From Arthrobacter sp. S41 (GTDB taxonomy: Bacteria > Actinomycetota > Actinomycetes > Actinomycetales > Micrococcaceae), in the NCBI RefSeq assembly GCF_004320535.1, contig NZ_SIHY01000001.1:682001-746000 (forward strand): a DNA stretch of 64,000 bases. Direction: 5' to 3'. Shown in pieces: positions 19,390 through 29,143 of this stretch (positions within the stretch are counted from its first letter, which is position 1; each line of letters begins with the position of its first letter). The position numbers were made by a program, and so were the translations under genes. The notes under the pieces were generated by a model. It was not told the DNA's origin. It worked only from the letters and a program-made list of their open reading frames with translations, and did not search any database.

Positions 19390-20319
19390 TTAGGCAGGGT
19401 CAACAATCGGAGAGTAATGCGAAGCGTCACCCTCAACCGAGTAGCTTGATTTTCCTTCAACGCTGCGTGGAATGTCGCCAGCAACGGTGATGCGGTTGAG
19501 CTTGCGAGGTGCGCGGCCATAGTTGTCGATAGCGTAGTGCTGGGTGATGCGGTTATCAAAGAGCACCAACTGGTTCGGCTCCCACGCTACGCGCAGTACG
19601 TTCTCCGGGCGAGTCACGTGGCTCTGGAGCAAACGCAGGATGTCGTGGGACTCGTATGGTGAGACGCCAACAATCTTCAGGTGCCTGGCAAAGGTACCGA
19701 TGAACAGCCCTTTCTCTCCAGTCAGCGGGTGAACGCGAACTACCGGGTGGATCGTACGGTACTTTTCCGAGACGAAGGCTTCTTGGTACGCCTTCTCCTT
19801 ATCGGTGTTTACCGTCCGCGGCCTCACGTAGTCGGAATCGTTAGAGTGTTCAGCCCACAGCCCGTCAGCAAGTTTTTGAATCTCCGCAGGTAGGCTGCGG
19901 TACGCGGCAGCCGCGTTAGCAATCAGAGTCTCTCCGCCGTACGGAGGCAACGTTATTGCACGAAGCGTAGAAGCTTGAGGTGGATTAACAATGAACGTGA
20001 CGTCGGTGTGCCACTGATTGGCGATGGTTTGTTCGCTATCTACCGGTAGTACCGTCTTCTTTTCCTGCTCGCTGAAGGTCACCGTCGGGTGGGCAGTAGT
20101 CAACGGACCAAAGTGCGAGGCGAAGAGTTCTTGCTGCTCGTCCGTTTCGATTCCCGACTGGCTGAAAACTAGCGCCTTGTGTTCGTTCAGCGCCGATCGG
20201 ATCGCATCAACGGTCTGGGAGTCCAAGGGTCCGGAAAGGTCCAGGCCTTCAATGCGAGCACCGATATGTTCGCCGAGCTTTGTAAGTTTCAGGCGGGTGG
20301 CGGTGGTGGTAGTAGTCAT
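19390..20319 (-). CDS. TauD/TfdA-family 2-oxoglutarate-dependent dioxygenase
   Basis: A non-haem Fe(II), 2-oxoglutarate-dependent oxygenase of the taurine dioxygenase type, 309 residues. The iron ligands are visible as H104 and D106 in NQWHTDVTF and H261 in NRITQHYAI; R269/R272 near NYGRAPRKLNR would hold 2-oxoglutarate. Such enzymes release sulfite from taurine or alkylsulfonates, or hydroxylate other acids; there is no transporter nearby to fix the substrate. A strong ribosome binding site (TAGGAGG) precedes the ATG, and its TAG is the stop of a short upstream reading frame. Confidence 0.88.
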   Translation of the reverse strand: MTTTTTATRLKLTKLGEHIGARIEGLDLSGPLDSQTVDAIRSALNEHKALVFSQSGIETDEQQELFASHFGPLTTAHPTVTFSEQEKKTVLPVDSEQTIANQWHTDVTFIVNPPQASTLRAITLPPYGGETLIANAAAAYRSLPAEIQKLADGLWAEHSNDSDYVRPRTVNTDKEKAYQEAFVSEKYRTIHPVVRVHPLTGEKGLFIGTFARHLKIVGVSPYESHDILRLLQSHVTRPENVLRVAWEPNQLVLFDNRITQHYAIDNYGRAPRKLNRITVAGDIPRSVEGKSSYSVEGDASHYSPIVDPA

Positions 20320-20328
20320 GTTGGCCTC

Positions 20329-20379
20329 CTAAGCAGCAGTGTTGACGCGGCTGCGTTGATCTCTTCGATGATGCTCCAT
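20329..20379 (-). CDS. Possible 16-codon leader peptide upstream of the dioxygenase
   Basis: The minus strand reads ATG...TAG for MEHHRRDQRSRVNTAA. Its stop TAG is the first part of the TAGGAGG ribosome binding site of the dioxygenase gene, so translation of the two could be coupled. The composition (HHRR...SRV..TAA) recalls the short arginine/histidine-rich leader peptides seen before sulfur-acquisition genes in actinobacteria, but it lacks their usual late cysteine. No clear ribosome binding site of its own is seen. The rest of 20380-20606 shows nothing convincing. Confidence 0.3.
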   Translation of the reverse strand: MEHHRRDQRSRVNTAA

Positions 20380-20606
20380 CTGTGGAACACACCCTCAGCC
20401 TAGGGGCGAAAAAACTCCGGCAAAATAGGCCCGTCACACGGCGATAAGTATTGCTTCGAGTGTCGTTTGCGCCCGACCGAACATTGCGAAAAGCGTCGAG
20501 AAGGAAGAGCAACTGGTCGCAGATGTCTTGGAATGACCTAGATGAATGCTCATGAATAGGCTCTCCAGCATCGCTCGTCGGAATCTACAATCTTGCCGTA
20601 GAACGC

Positions 20607-20642
20607 AAAGCGGCCCGCCAGAAAAATCTGACGGACCGCTTT
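20607..20642 (-). terminator. Hairpin terminator after pdxS
   Basis: AAAGCGGCCCGCCAGA (20607-20622) pairs with 20627-20642 across AAAA with two mismatches. It lies 57 bases past the pdxS stop and would end the pdxS transcript before the dioxygenase promoter region. Confidence 0.7.
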
Positions 20643-20699
20643 GATGCGCCTCGTGTCTAGTTTGAGAATCAAGGCCAGCAATGCTGAGGTGAGAAGTTC

Positions 20700-21602
20700 T
20701 TACCAGCCGCGCTCGGAGAGGCGGTGTGGCTCTGGCAGTTCATCTACGTTGATGCCAACCATGGCTTCACCCAAACCGCGGGAGATCTTGGCCAGTTCGT
20801 CTGGGTTATCGAAGAAGGTGGTTGCCTTCACGATTGCTTCGGCACGCTCTACCGGGTTGCCGGACTTGAAGATACCGGAACCTACGAACACACCGTCCGC
20901 GCCCAGCTGCATCATCATGGCAGCGTCGGCCGGAGTAGCGATGCCACCTGCGGTGAACAATACGACAGGTAGCTTGCCGGTGTGTGCGATTTCCTTGACC
21001 AGTTCGTATGGAGCCTGCAGTTCCTTCGCCGCTACATACAGCTCGTCTTCTGGAAGGGCTGCAAGCTTGGCGATCTCGGAGCGGATCTTGCGCATGTGAC
21101 CGGTGGCGTTAGAAACGTCGCCGGTTCCAGCTTCACCCTTGGAACGAATCATGGCTGCACCTTCATTGATGCGGCGCAGAGCCTCACCAAGGTTGGTAGC
21201 ACCGCAAACGAATGGAACGGTGAATGGCCACTTGTCGATGTGGTTCTCGTAGTCTGCTGGCGAAAGGACCTCTGACTCGTCAATGTAGTCAACACCGAGG
21301 GACTGCAAAATCTGAGCTTCAACAAAGTGACCGATACGAGCCTTGGCCATCACTGGGATGGAGACCTCGCTGATGATGCTATCGATCATGTCTGGGTCGC
21401 TCATGCGTGAGACGCCACCCTGTGCACGGATGTCGGCTGGAACGCGCTCAAGAGCCATAACTGCAACGGCGCCGGCATCTTCAGCGATGCGCGCCTGCTC
21501 TGGAGTGACTACGTCCATAATGACGCCGCCCTTGAGCATTTCGGCCATACCGCGCTTAACGCGGTCAGATCCGACGACGGAGTTCTGGTTGTTCGTAGAC
21601 AT
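20700..21602 (-). CDS. pdxS: Pyridoxal 5'-phosphate synthase lyase subunit PdxS
   Basis: Builds PLP from ribose 5-phosphate, glyceraldehyde 3-phosphate and ammonia supplied by PdxT. The 300-residue TIM-barrel shows [22 protein letters not shown] (Asp30), the Schiff-base Lys87 in [15 protein letters not shown] and the late glycine-rich phosphate loops [14 protein letters not shown] and [12 protein letters not shown]. It stands alone with its own upstream region (21603-21870) and terminator. In that region TATAAA is visible on the minus strand near 21655, but no clear regulator site. Confidence 0.97.
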   Translation of the reverse strand: MSTNNQNSVVGSDRVKRGMAEMLKGGVIMDVVTPEQARIAEDAGAVAVMALERVPADIRAQGGVSRMSDPDMIDSIISEVSIPVMAKARIGHFVEAQILQSLGVDYIDESEVLSPADYENHIDKWPFTVPFVCGATNLGEALRRINEGAAMIRSKGEAGTGDVSNATGHMRKIRSEIAKLAALPEDELYVAAKELQAPYELVKEIAHTGKLPVVLFTAGGIATPADAAMMMQLGADGVFVGSGIFKSGNPVERAEAIVKATTFFDNPDELAKISRGLGEAMVGINVDELPEPHRLSERGW

Positions 21603-21873
21603 GGTGAAAAGTAGTTCCTCTCGACACTGCGTGGATTCGCTTTGGACCAGTATTTATAAGGCTTAAAGCGAGGTGGTACGCCAGTAATCGTAGGAGTGGA
21701 TTGCTTTATTACCTTAGGTGTTTCGTCATATTGTTACGTTAGGAGATTAGTCGCCTAGATGCAGATTAGTGCGTAACATAGCGTTTCGCCCTCAATTACC
21801 TAGTCAGAGCTTCTTCTTCGGGTTAATGCACCTTGGGTGTGCGTGGCGGCTGATCACCGGGGTTAAACAGAAA

Positions 21874-21909
21874 GTGGCGGTAGGAATAATTGGATATTCC
21901 TACCGCCAC
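21874..21909 (-). terminator. Hairpin terminator after the HIT gene
   Basis: GTGGCGGTAGGAAT (21874-21887) is the exact complement of 21896-21909, with an eight-base loop. On the minus strand it is followed by TTTCTGTTT. It ends the thrS-HIT unit ahead of pdxS; the rest of 21603-21873 holds only the pdxS upstream region. Confidence 0.85.
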
Positions 21910-21926
21910 ACAACACTGATGTGTGT

Positions 21927-22490
21927 TTAGCTCGGGTTCTCGCTGTCCCATGCCGCAGCGATGGCCTCACGAACCTCAGAAAGTGTCTGCGGGATCGCTT
22001 TTGTTTGAGCAATGATCGGGAAAAAATTCCCGTCTCCGCTCCATCGAGGCACAATGTGCTGATGCAGGTGAGCAGCAATTCCCGCTCCCCCGGATTCACC
22101 CTGGTTCATGCCCAAGTTAAAACCGCTTGGGTTCGAGACCTTACGCAAAACCCGCATTGACTGCTGAGCCAGCGCCGCCATTTCTGCGGTTTCTTCCACC
22201 GTGATGTCGGTGTAGTTAGGCACATGGCGGTAGGGGCACACCAGCAAATGCCCCGGGTTGTACGGGAAGAGATTCAAAATCACGTAGCAGGTTTCCCCGC
22301 GGTGCACGATCAACGCTTCTTCATCCGTGCGACCGGGACCAGCACAGAACGGGCAGCTAGCCTCATCTTTGACTTGGTCCTGGCCGCCCTTGATGTAAGC
22401 CATCCGATAGGGAGTCCATAGGCGCTGGAACGAATCCGGCACACCGGCGAGTTCAAAATCGTCGGTGACGGACTGATCTGATTCCTGCAT
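21927..22490 (-). CDS. HIT-domain protein (AP4A phosphorylase/hydrolase-like)
   Basis: A 187-residue nucleotide hydrolase or transferase of the histidine-triad superfamily. The triad HLHQHIVPRW is at residues 141-150, and an N-terminal CPFC (46-49) may bind zinc, as in the mycobacterial AP4A phosphorylase-type HIT proteins. LNLFPYNPGHLLVCPYRHV is also typical. The gene follows thrS by 32 bases, a pairing conserved across actinobacteria. In several relatives phospholipid and PIM genes come next; here pdxS does. Confidence 0.92.
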   Translation of the reverse strand: MQESDQSVTDDFELAGVPDSFQRLWTPYRMAYIKGGQDQVKDEASCPFCAGPGRTDEEALIVHRGETCYVILNLFPYNPGHLLVCPYRHVPNYTDITVEETAEMAALAQQSMRVLRKVSNPSGFNLGMNQGESGGAGIAAHLHQHIVPRWSGDGNFFPIIAQTKAIPQTLSEVREAIAAAWDSENPS

Positions 22491-22522
22491 ACTTATGGGC
22501 TCCCTATCGGCACTAGTAGCAA

Positions 22523-24538
22523 CTAGTTGTTGTTATCGCGGCTCTTGATGGCTTCAACAATGCGAGCTACTGCATCGTCGATTGGCACCTGGTTTTCCTG
22601 ACTTCCGTCGCGGAAGCGGAAGGACACTGCATTCGCATCGGCATCTTCGCCACCGGCGATGAGTACAAACGGAATCTTGTCCTTGGACGCGTTGCGGATC
22701 TTCTTTGGGAAACGATCCGTTGAGTCGTCCAGTTCAACACGAACACCCTGAGCCTTGAGCTTGGCGACAACCTCGGAAAGGTAATCGTTGAAAGCCTCAG
22801 CCACTGGGATGGCGCGAACCTGGACCGGCGAAAGCCATGCAGGGAAAGCACCAGCGTAGTGCTCGGTCAGTACGCCCAAGAAACGCTCGATGGATCCGAA
22901 CTTCGCAGCGTGGATCATGACCGGTTCCTGACGACTTCCGTCAGCAGCCTGGTACTCCAGACCGAATCGTGCAGGCTGGTTGAAGTCGTACTGAACGGTA
23001 CCCATCTGCCAGGTACGGCCGATGGCATCTTTAGCCTGAACCGAGATCTTCGGACCGTAGAATGCGGCTCCACCTGGATCAGCAACCAGCTCAACACCGG
23101 TTTCAGTGGCGACACGTTCTAGCACGGCGGTGGCTTCTTCCCACTGCTCGTCCGAACCGATGAACTTATCCGATTCAGGATCGCGAGTGGATAGCTCCAG
23201 GTAGAAGTCATCCATACCGAAGTCGCGCAGCAACGAAAGCATGAAGTTCAGCAGGTGCTCAACTTCAGCCGGTGCCTGTTCCTTGGTGACGTAGGAGTGC
23301 GAGTCATCCTGGGAGAAACCGCGCACGCGGGTTAGGCCGTGGACCACACCGGACTTCTCGTAGCGGTAGACGTGACCGAATTCGAACAAGCGCAGTGGCA
23401 GTTCGCGGTAAGAACGTCCGCGGCCACGGAAGATCAGGTTGTGCATCGGGCAGTTCATTGCCTTCAGACGGTATTCCTGACCCGGCTTGGTGATGTTGCC
23501 ATCTTCGTCGCGCTCTTCATCGATATGAAGTGGCGGGAACATGGTGTCCGCGTAGTAAGGCAAGTGACCCGAGGTGTGGAAGAGCCCATCCTTGGAGATG
23601 TGTGGGGTGCCCACGTACTGGAAGCCTTCTTCTACGTGGCGATCGCGCACGTAGTCTTCCATCTCGCGCTTGATGATGCCGCCCTTAGGGTGGAACACCG
23701 GCAGGCCCGAGCCAAGTTCATCCGGGAAGGAGAACAGGTCCAGCTCGGCACCGAGCTTGCGGTGGTCGCGACGCTCAGCCTCAGCCAGACGCTCCTGGTA
23801 GGCCTTGAGGTCCTCTTTGGTTGGCCATGCGGTGCCGTAGATGCGCTGCAGCTGCTTGTTCTTTTCGCTACCCAACCAGTAGGCGGCGGCCGAACGGGTC
23901 AGCGAGAAAGCGTTCTTGATCAGCTTGGTGTTTGGCAGGTGCGGGCCACGGCACAGATCCTTCCACACAGTGTCGCCGGACTTGCGATCAACGTTGTCGT
24001 AGATGGTGGTTTCGCCGGCAGCAACCTCAACGGTCACGCCTTCACCTGAAGTATCGGCCGAGTCAGCCTTGGCCAGCAGCTCGCACTTGTATGGCTCGTC
24101 AGCCATTTCTGCCTTGGCTTCTTCTGGCGAAACTTCGCGGCGGGCAAAGAGCTGGTTCTGGTTGACGATCTTAAGCATCATCTTTTCCAGCTGCTTCAGA
24201 TCTTCTGGGGTGAATGGCTCAGCGACATCGAAGTCGAAGTAGAAACCGTCAGTGATGTACGGTCCAATGCCCAGCTTGGCATCGGGGCGCAACTGCTGCA
24301 CAGCTTGAGCCATGACGTGGGCAGTGGAGTGACGCAGCACCTCCAACCCTTCTGGGTCGGTGATGGTTACGCGGGTGACAGTGGTTCCAGCAACAAGTTC
24401 GCGGGCCAGGTCGCGTAGGACACCATCGACGTGCATAACAACCACGTCTTTATCATTGGTGAAATACTGCAGACCGGTTGTTCCCGCGTCCACCTGTACC
24501 TGCTCGCCGTCAATGGTGAGAGTCAGCTGCTCGCTCAT
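22523..24538 (-). CDS. thrS: Threonyl-tRNA synthetase
   Basis: Charges tRNA-Thr with threonine and edits mischarged serine. The 671-residue protein has an N-terminal TGS domain and the editing domain ([17 protein letters not shown]). The class II core follows, with [19 protein letters not shown]-like motif 2, MNCPMH as the zinc-cysteine region and [15 protein letters not shown]. The C-terminal anticodon-binding domain contains [17 protein letters not shown]. The upstream 323 bases (24539-24861) hold divergent promoters and a small inverted repeat (TTGTTGA 24668 and TCAACAA 24691); I see no T-box. Confidence 0.97.
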   Translation of the reverse strand: MSEQLTLTIDGEQVQVDAGTTGLQYFTNDKDVVVMHVDGVLRDLARELVAGTTVTRVTITDPEGLEVLRHSTAHVMAQAVQQLRPDAKLGIGPYITDGFYFDFDVAEPFTPEDLKQLEKMMLKIVNQNQLFARREVSPEEAKAEMADEPYKCELLAKADSADTSGEGVTVEVAAGETTIYDNVDRKSGDTVWKDLCRGPHLPNTKLIKNAFSLTRSAAAYWLGSEKNKQLQRIYGTAWPTKEDLKAYQERLAEAERRDHRKLGAELDLFSFPDELGSGLPVFHPKGGIIKREMEDYVRDRHVEEGFQYVGTPHISKDGLFHTSGHLPYYADTMFPPLHIDEERDEDGNITKPGQEYRLKAMNCPMHNLIFRGRGRSYRELPLRLFEFGHVYRYEKSGVVHGLTRVRGFSQDDSHSYVTKEQAPAEVEHLLNFMLSLLRDFGMDDFYLELSTRDPESDKFIGSDEQWEEATAVLERVATETGVELVADPGGAAFYGPKISVQAKDAIGRTWQMGTVQYDFNQPARFGLEYQAADGSRQEPVMIHAAKFGSIERFLGVLTEHYAGAFPAWLSPVQVRAIPVAEAFNDYLSEVVAKLKAQGVRVELDDSTDRFPKKIRNASKDKIPFVLIAGGEDADANAVSFRFRDGSQENQVPIDDAVARIVEAIKSRDNNN

Positions 24539-24861
24539 GAGATCGGGTTCTACCTTTCAATCTGGGATGGCTTCATAGCTTGTGGCATACCTTGGCCACA
24601 GCCAGCCAGAATCCAGTTTAGTTCAGGACCTCACTTCAGCGCGCGTTCACTTCGGGTTTCGGGAGGATTGTTGACCCACATGTGATTCGTTCAACAACGA
24701 GTCTGCATTAAACAGGCTCATGACATACCCAAACTCTTTGGGCCCACTGGTCAAGACTCCTAGAACAAACTCCGCTAACCCGTGCACCAGTGGGACTCGA
24801 AAATTCGTGGAAAGCTCGATCATCCATGGCTTCTGTTATCTCAGAAGCCTAGGCTTATGTC

Positions 24862-25302
24862 ATGAACAAACCTGCTCCCCCGGTAATCAGCGCCATCACC
24901 CTCGGTGTGCGCGATGTCGGAATTTCCACCAAGTTCTACACCGAGGGCTTGGGGTTCGAACTGGTTCAACCAGCTCACCCGGAGATCGCTTTTGTCCGCG
25001 CAGGCTATGGTCTGATGCTTGCCCTTTGGGATGTAAAACAGATGCCGTCCGAGTACGGAAATGTCGGTCACAGCAAAATGGCTCCCCCACTTTCTTTGGG
25101 GAATAACGTGCATTCGGATAATGAAGTGGATCATCACTACCGGCGAGCGCTGGATGCGGGCGCTAGCTCGATCTCTGAGCCAACGGTGCAGCCGTGGGGT
25201 GGCAAGAGTGCGTGCGTAGCTGATCCGGATGGTTTCCGCTGGGACTTTGTGCATAACCCTTCGTTTGTTATCGATGCCAACGGGCATATTTCTTCGGTTT
25301 AG
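24862..25302 (+). CDS. VOC-family (glyoxalase/bleomycin-resistance-like) protein
   Basis: A 146-residue single-domain protein with two paired beta-alpha-beta-beta-beta modules: ISAITLGVRDVGISTKFYTEGLGFELV and the C-terminal GKSACVADPDGFRWDFVHNPSF. VOC proteins bind a divalent metal and act on diverse small molecules or sequester drugs; the substrate cannot be inferred here. Its stop abuts the end of dnaE2 convergently with no gap. Confidence 0.85.
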   Translation: MNKPAPPVISAITLGVRDVGISTKFYTEGLGFELVQPAHPEIAFVRAGYGLMLALWDVKQMPSEYGNVGHSKMAPPLSLGNNVHSDNEVDHHYRRALDAGASSISEPTVQPWGGKSACVADPDGFRWDFVHNPSFVIDANGHISSV

Positions 25303-28300
25303 TCACGCCCCACGCTGATCAAGCCCTTCGGCCTCCATACGTTTGGCGAGTTCGCCGACGCTCTCGCTCTTGCGTGCGCCCTCGCCGAACTTTGGTCGGT
25401 AACTAATTTGCGGTCGTCCTTGTTCTTCAAGGTATCCGGCGACCGGCAACGATTCTGACTGATGCAGATCCCAAGCGTTCAGTGCTTGTAGTGAGATGCC
25501 ACGTGGTCCGGTGCGTCGGGTGACTCCATGGATGAGCAACATGCGGGTAGAGAAGAGTAAAGGCCCGGTGCGTTGTTGTGTGTCATCGAAGAAGGTGGCA
25601 TCGATACAGCCGGTCCCGTCATCCACGGAAATGAAGACCACGCGTTTACCGCCACGCATAGGTGGTGTTTGAGTGGCTATGCGCACTCCGGCGACTAGTA
25701 CCTCGGTGCCGTTACGCAGGTGTAGTAGTTCCGCTGCTTGGGTAATAGGCAGGTGTGAGAGCCTGCGCCTATAGGAAGTCATCAAATGCTCACTGGCATC
25801 TAGGTGCATCAGGTCTAGTTCGGTGCGTACTACCTCGGCCGGGTCCAGCTGTGTTCCGGTGGCTTTGATGTGTTCGATCTGCCCGAGGTCCAGTGCCAGT
25901 TGGCCGGGGCCGGGACGGTATTTGGCCGGCAGAGAGCTGTGCACCATCGATTGAGTGTGAGCGATCGTATCGGCACGAGAGGTTCCTGCCAGTAAAGAGT
26001 CAAAGACACCAAGCGCGGCAAGGTTTTGGTAGGTACGTCGTGAGAGCCCTGCGCGGGCGCGGACATCTGCGAGGTGCTCATATGGCTGGCCCGTCACTAG
26101 TCGCTGGACTTCGCGTTCACTCATCTGGTGAATGTCACGGAAGGCTAACCGGATTCCGTAGCGTCCGGGGCGTTGTGATCCTACGGCTCTGGGCACCATG
26201 GGAACCTTCGCTGGAGCGTATTCGAATACTCGTTCGACTCGATAGTGTCCGTTGGAGCGGTTGATATCTAGCGGGAGGATAGGGACGCCCATACGCCGCG
26301 CTTCGGAAACCAGTAATCGTTTGGGGTACATGCCTGGGTCGTGTTCCCAGATCCCAGCGAGGAAAGCCTCGGGGTGATGCGCTTTGAGCCAAGCCGAGTG
26401 ATAGGTGGGTACGGCAAAGGCAGCCCCGTGGGCTTTGCAGAAGCCAAAGGACCCGAACCCAGAGAGCACCTCCCAGACTTGATCAATAGTTTCCTGGCTG
26501 TAGCCGCGCTTGGTTGCCTCGGTACGCACGTAGCGTTCAACGGCTGGTTCTTTCTCTGGGTTGCCAAGCAGGCGCCGGTAGACATCAGCCATCCCTAGAC
26601 CACAGCCGGTCAGCACATCAAGCATGCGCAACACCTGCTCGTGGAAGACGGTAACCCCGTGGGTTTCGGCGAGCGCAGGGATCAGGTCTGGGTGCAGGTA
26701 TTGGGCGGGAGCGAATCCGTGGCGGTGTTCTAGATAGGGCTTGACCATATTCGACTGCATGGGCCCGGGACGGAAGAGCGAGATGTCGATGATCAGATCG
26801 TTAAACTCACGGGGAGCGAGTTTGCCAACCAGTTCACGCTGTCCTGGGGACTCAATCTGAAAGCAGCCCAGGGTGTGAGTGGAGCGGATCAGATCAAAGG
26901 TGGGTTCATCATCGAGTGGCACCTTGGCTAGGTCAATCGCTCCACTGGCATCGATGTAACTGTCGTTAGTGTGTCCGCCTGCACGAGACGCTTGCTCCTT
27001 GCTTGGGTGCATGCGAGCGATCTCTTCAAGCGTGTAGGCGATGGCTGATTGCATGCGCACCCCGAGCACGTCGAGCTTGATCAACCCCATCAGGTCCATA
27101 TCGTGCTTGTCGAACTGGCTCATCTGCAATCCGATGCCTGAGGGCTGCACCGGGGTACGGTCCAGCAAGCTCGCATCAGAGAGGATCACCCCGCAGGGGT
27201 GCATGGAGATATGTCTTGGCAGTCGGTCCAATCGTTCGGTGGCGTCAATGAGAATATCGAGCTGAGTGTCATCGGTAATGCGCTGTGCTAACGCTGCTAA
27301 CTCTGGCTTCTCCACCAGCGCTTCACGGAAAGAGGAGGCAGAGAAGCGCCAGAGCTGTTTGGCGATCTCGTCCACTTGCTCCTGCTCTACACCCAAGGCA
27401 GCACCTGCGTCGCGGACAGCGCCACGGGCGCGGTAAGCATTCTGCATGCTCATCAGGCTGACGCGTTCCTCACCGAAGCTGGAGAAAATCTTGTGATAGA
27501 TCTCGTGGCGTCGCGCGGATTCAACGTCAATATCAATATCGGGCAGGGTGGTGCGGGTATCGGAGAGGAAACGTTCGAACACTAGGTCGTGGGCCAACGG
27601 GTTTACTTGGCTAATACCTAAAAGGTAGTTCACTAACGAGGATGCGCCTGAGCCTCGGGCGGCTACGCGTACGCCCATCTCGGTGATCAGGTTTACGGTC
27701 TCCGCCACAGTGAGGAAGTAGCCGGCGAAGTCCAACCGTTCGATCACGCCCAGCTCTAGGGCTAGGCGTTCTTCTACTACGTTTGGTGCTTCGTTTCTTA
27801 ATAGGGTGGGCACGGCCCCGTATACACGATCGGTGAGTTCTTGCATGGCCGGTCGATACAGGCCGATCACCCTGGCTTCCGGAATGACCGGCGACTTCCA
27901 CCCCAGGTCCGTTACGGGATCTATTGCCGCCCAGTGTGCCACCGCTTCGGTTTCCCGCAGCATCTGGTGCGCCCAGCTCCTTTCGGTAGCTTGGCCGATT
28001 TCGGTAGCCAGTTGAAACATCTCATGCGGTGTTTTCAGCCACCCTTGCCCGTTGGGTTGGCAGAAATCCAGATTTTTCAGGCTATGTAGAGCCCGCGCCG
28101 AGTCCAAAATGTCTGCGGTGACTGCCCCGTCGGGGTCTACGTAGCGCACGGCGTTGGACAGTACCGCTTTGATCTGACGTTCGTAGGCGTAGCGCAGTAG
28201 GCGTGATGCTTCACCTAAGCTGTGGCGCGAACCAGGAGCGGAGAGGTGCGTGGTGATTTCTACCCGCAGCATTTTTCCAACTCGTTTTTTCCACTCGACC

Positions 28301-28758
28301 AACAGTCCGCGGGCTTTAGCGTAATTCCCTTTCAGGATTGCTCGAGCTACGTCTGATTCACCACCTAGCAGGAGCATCAGGTTTCCGCTTTTGCTTAGCT
28401 GATCCAACTGATTAGCACTGAGCCCAGGCACGCCGTGAGCAGTATTGTGTGCGAGGCTGATAGCTCGGCAGAGTGCTGCATATCCAAGACCATTGCTGTG
28501 TCCCTGCGCCAGTAAAACGATCCTGCCTAGAGTTGCCCCATTGTCATCGAGTACAGCCAGATTCACTCCGAGAATGGGAGCTATACCTTCTGTCATACAG
28601 GCAGCTACATGTTTGACCGTCCCGTAAAGCCCATCCCTGTCAGTAAGCGCCAGCATAGGTGCTCCTTGCGCTTTGGCTGCTTGAGCCAGGGTGCGCGGAT
28701 GTGACACCCCGTAATGGGCGCTATAGGAAGAACTGACGTTCAGATGGGTAAAGCTCAT
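25303..28758 (-). CDS. dnaE2: Error-prone DNA polymerase III alpha subunit DnaE2
   Basis: A C-family polymerase for damage-induced translesion synthesis. The 1151-residue protein has an N-terminal PHP domain (THLNVSSSYSAHYGVSHP ... ALTDRDGLYG) and the palm motifs LPDIDIDVE (catalytic Asp pair) with RVAARGSGASSLVNYLLGI. Next come the fingers/thumb with GLIKLDVLGVRMQSAIAYTLEEI and GSFGFCKAHGAAFA. The tandem helix-hairpin-helix and OB-fold (VLVAGVRIATQTPP) complete it. Its length and missing tau-binding tail point to DnaE2, not the replicative DnaE1. The ATG at 28758 (AAGGA upstream) is preferred over a frame starting at 28860. An SOS box precedes the upstream DUF6504 gene. Confidence 0.92.
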   Translation of the reverse strand: MSFTHLNVSSSYSAHYGVSHPRTLAQAAKAQGAPMLALTDRDGLYGTVKHVAACMTEGIAPILGVNLAVLDDNGATLGRIVLLAQGHSNGLGYAALCRAISLAHNTAHGVPGLSANQLDQLSKSGNLMLLLGGESDVARAILKGNYAKARGLLVEWKKRVGKMLRVEITTHLSAPGSRHSLGEASRLLRYAYERQIKAVLSNAVRYVDPDGAVTADILDSARALHSLKNLDFCQPNGQGWLKTPHEMFQLATEIGQATERSWAHQMLRETEAVAHWAAIDPVTDLGWKSPVIPEARVIGLYRPAMQELTDRVYGAVPTLLRNEAPNVVEERLALELGVIERLDFAGYFLTVAETVNLITEMGVRVAARGSGASSLVNYLLGISQVNPLAHDLVFERFLSDTRTTLPDIDIDVESARRHEIYHKIFSSFGEERVSLMSMQNAYRARGAVRDAGAALGVEQEQVDEIAKQLWRFSASSFREALVEKPELAALAQRITDDTQLDILIDATERLDRLPRHISMHPCGVILSDASLLDRTPVQPSGIGLQMSQFDKHDMDLMGLIKLDVLGVRMQSAIAYTLEEIARMHPSKEQASRAGGHTNDSYIDASGAIDLAKVPLDDEPTFDLIRSTHTLGCFQIESPGQRELVGKLAPREFNDLIIDISLFRPGPMQSNMVKPYLEHRHGFAPAQYLHPDLIPALAETHGVTVFHEQVLRMLDVLTGCGLGMADVYRRLLGNPEKEPAVERYVRTEATKRGYSQETIDQVWEVLSGFGSFGFCKAHGAAFAVPTYHSAWLKAHHPEAFLAGIWEHDPGMYPKRLLVSEARRMGVPILPLDINRSNGHYRVERVFEYAPAKVPMVPRAVGSQRPGRYGIRLAFRDIHQMSEREVQRLVTGQPYEHLADVRARAGLSRRTYQNLAALGVFDSLLAGTSRADTIAHTQSMVHSSLPAKYRPGPGQLALDLGQIEHIKATGTQLDPAEVVRTELDLMHLDASEHLMTSYRRRLSHLPITQAAELLHLRNGTEVLVAGVRIATQTPPMRGGKRVVFISVDDGTGCIDATFFDDTQQRTGPLLFSTRMLLIHGVTRRTGPRGISLQALNAWDLHQSESLPVAGYLEEQGRPQISYRPKFGEGARKSESVGELAKRMEAEGLDQRGA
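26222..26237. promoter_or_regulatory. LexA-box-like 16-mer inside dnaE2
   Basis: TCGAATACTCGTTCGA lies in the dnaE2 coding region. It differs from the actinobacterial consensus TCGAAC-N4-GTTCGA by one base, the same base as in the box upstream of the operon, and the two 16-mers differ at one spacer position only. Whether LexA binds here is unknown. Confidence 0.4.
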
Positions 28759-28795
28759 AATGGTCCTTCGAAAATATGTTCCCCTGCCCGTAAGC

Positions 28796-29110
28796 TCAGG
28801 CGCTTTGGGCCAGCTCTTGGTGCACGCGCACCAGCCGCCACCTCTCGGTTTGCGCATCAAAGCTCACATCAAAGGTGTGCTCTTGTTTGGATCCGCTCAC
28901 CGCAACCAACTGCAGGCGCCACATCTCATAGTCAGCGAGCCCTGCCCCGATCCCCCGAGGAATCCGCAGGTTTTCGTCCCACCACTTGCGACGTTCAAAC
29001 CAACGCTGAGGTTCAGCAACCAGTCGGTAGTCCCGCCCCTGCCACTTCACGCGCAGTGGCATTCCGTTTGCTGCACGGGCAACCTCAATTGACTCGGTGA
29101 ACATCCCCAC
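28796..29110 (-). CDS. DUF6504-family protein
   Basis: A 104-residue protein (GMPLRVKWQGRDYRLVAEPQ ... WWDENL...RLVRVHQELA). It resembles the small DUF6504 proteins, with the short domain that occurs beside, or fused to, ImuB-type Y-family polymerases. GTG at 29110 is used because AAGGAG lies seven bases before it; an ATG two codons later is possible. It is the first gene of a two-gene unit with dnaE2 (37-base gap) and sits directly downstream of an SOS box. imuA' and imuB, which usually share this operon, are not present here. Confidence 0.8.
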   Translation of the reverse strand: MGMFTESIEVARAANGMPLRVKWQGRDYRLVAEPQRWFERRKWWDENLRIPRGIGAGLADYEMWRLQLVAVSGSKQEHTFDVSFDAQTERWRLVRVHQELAQSA

Positions 29111-29143
29111 GTGTGCACTCCTTACTTAGTAGAACCAGTCTAT

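Noticed and set aside
23339-24049. 236-codon open frame antisense to thrS
   Set aside because: Shadow of the thrS frame; the composition is a by-product of codon bias.
24539-24861. T-box or other tRNA-sensing leader upstream of thrS
   Set aside because: No T-box sequence and no specifier-type stems are visible; only a small inverted repeat is present.
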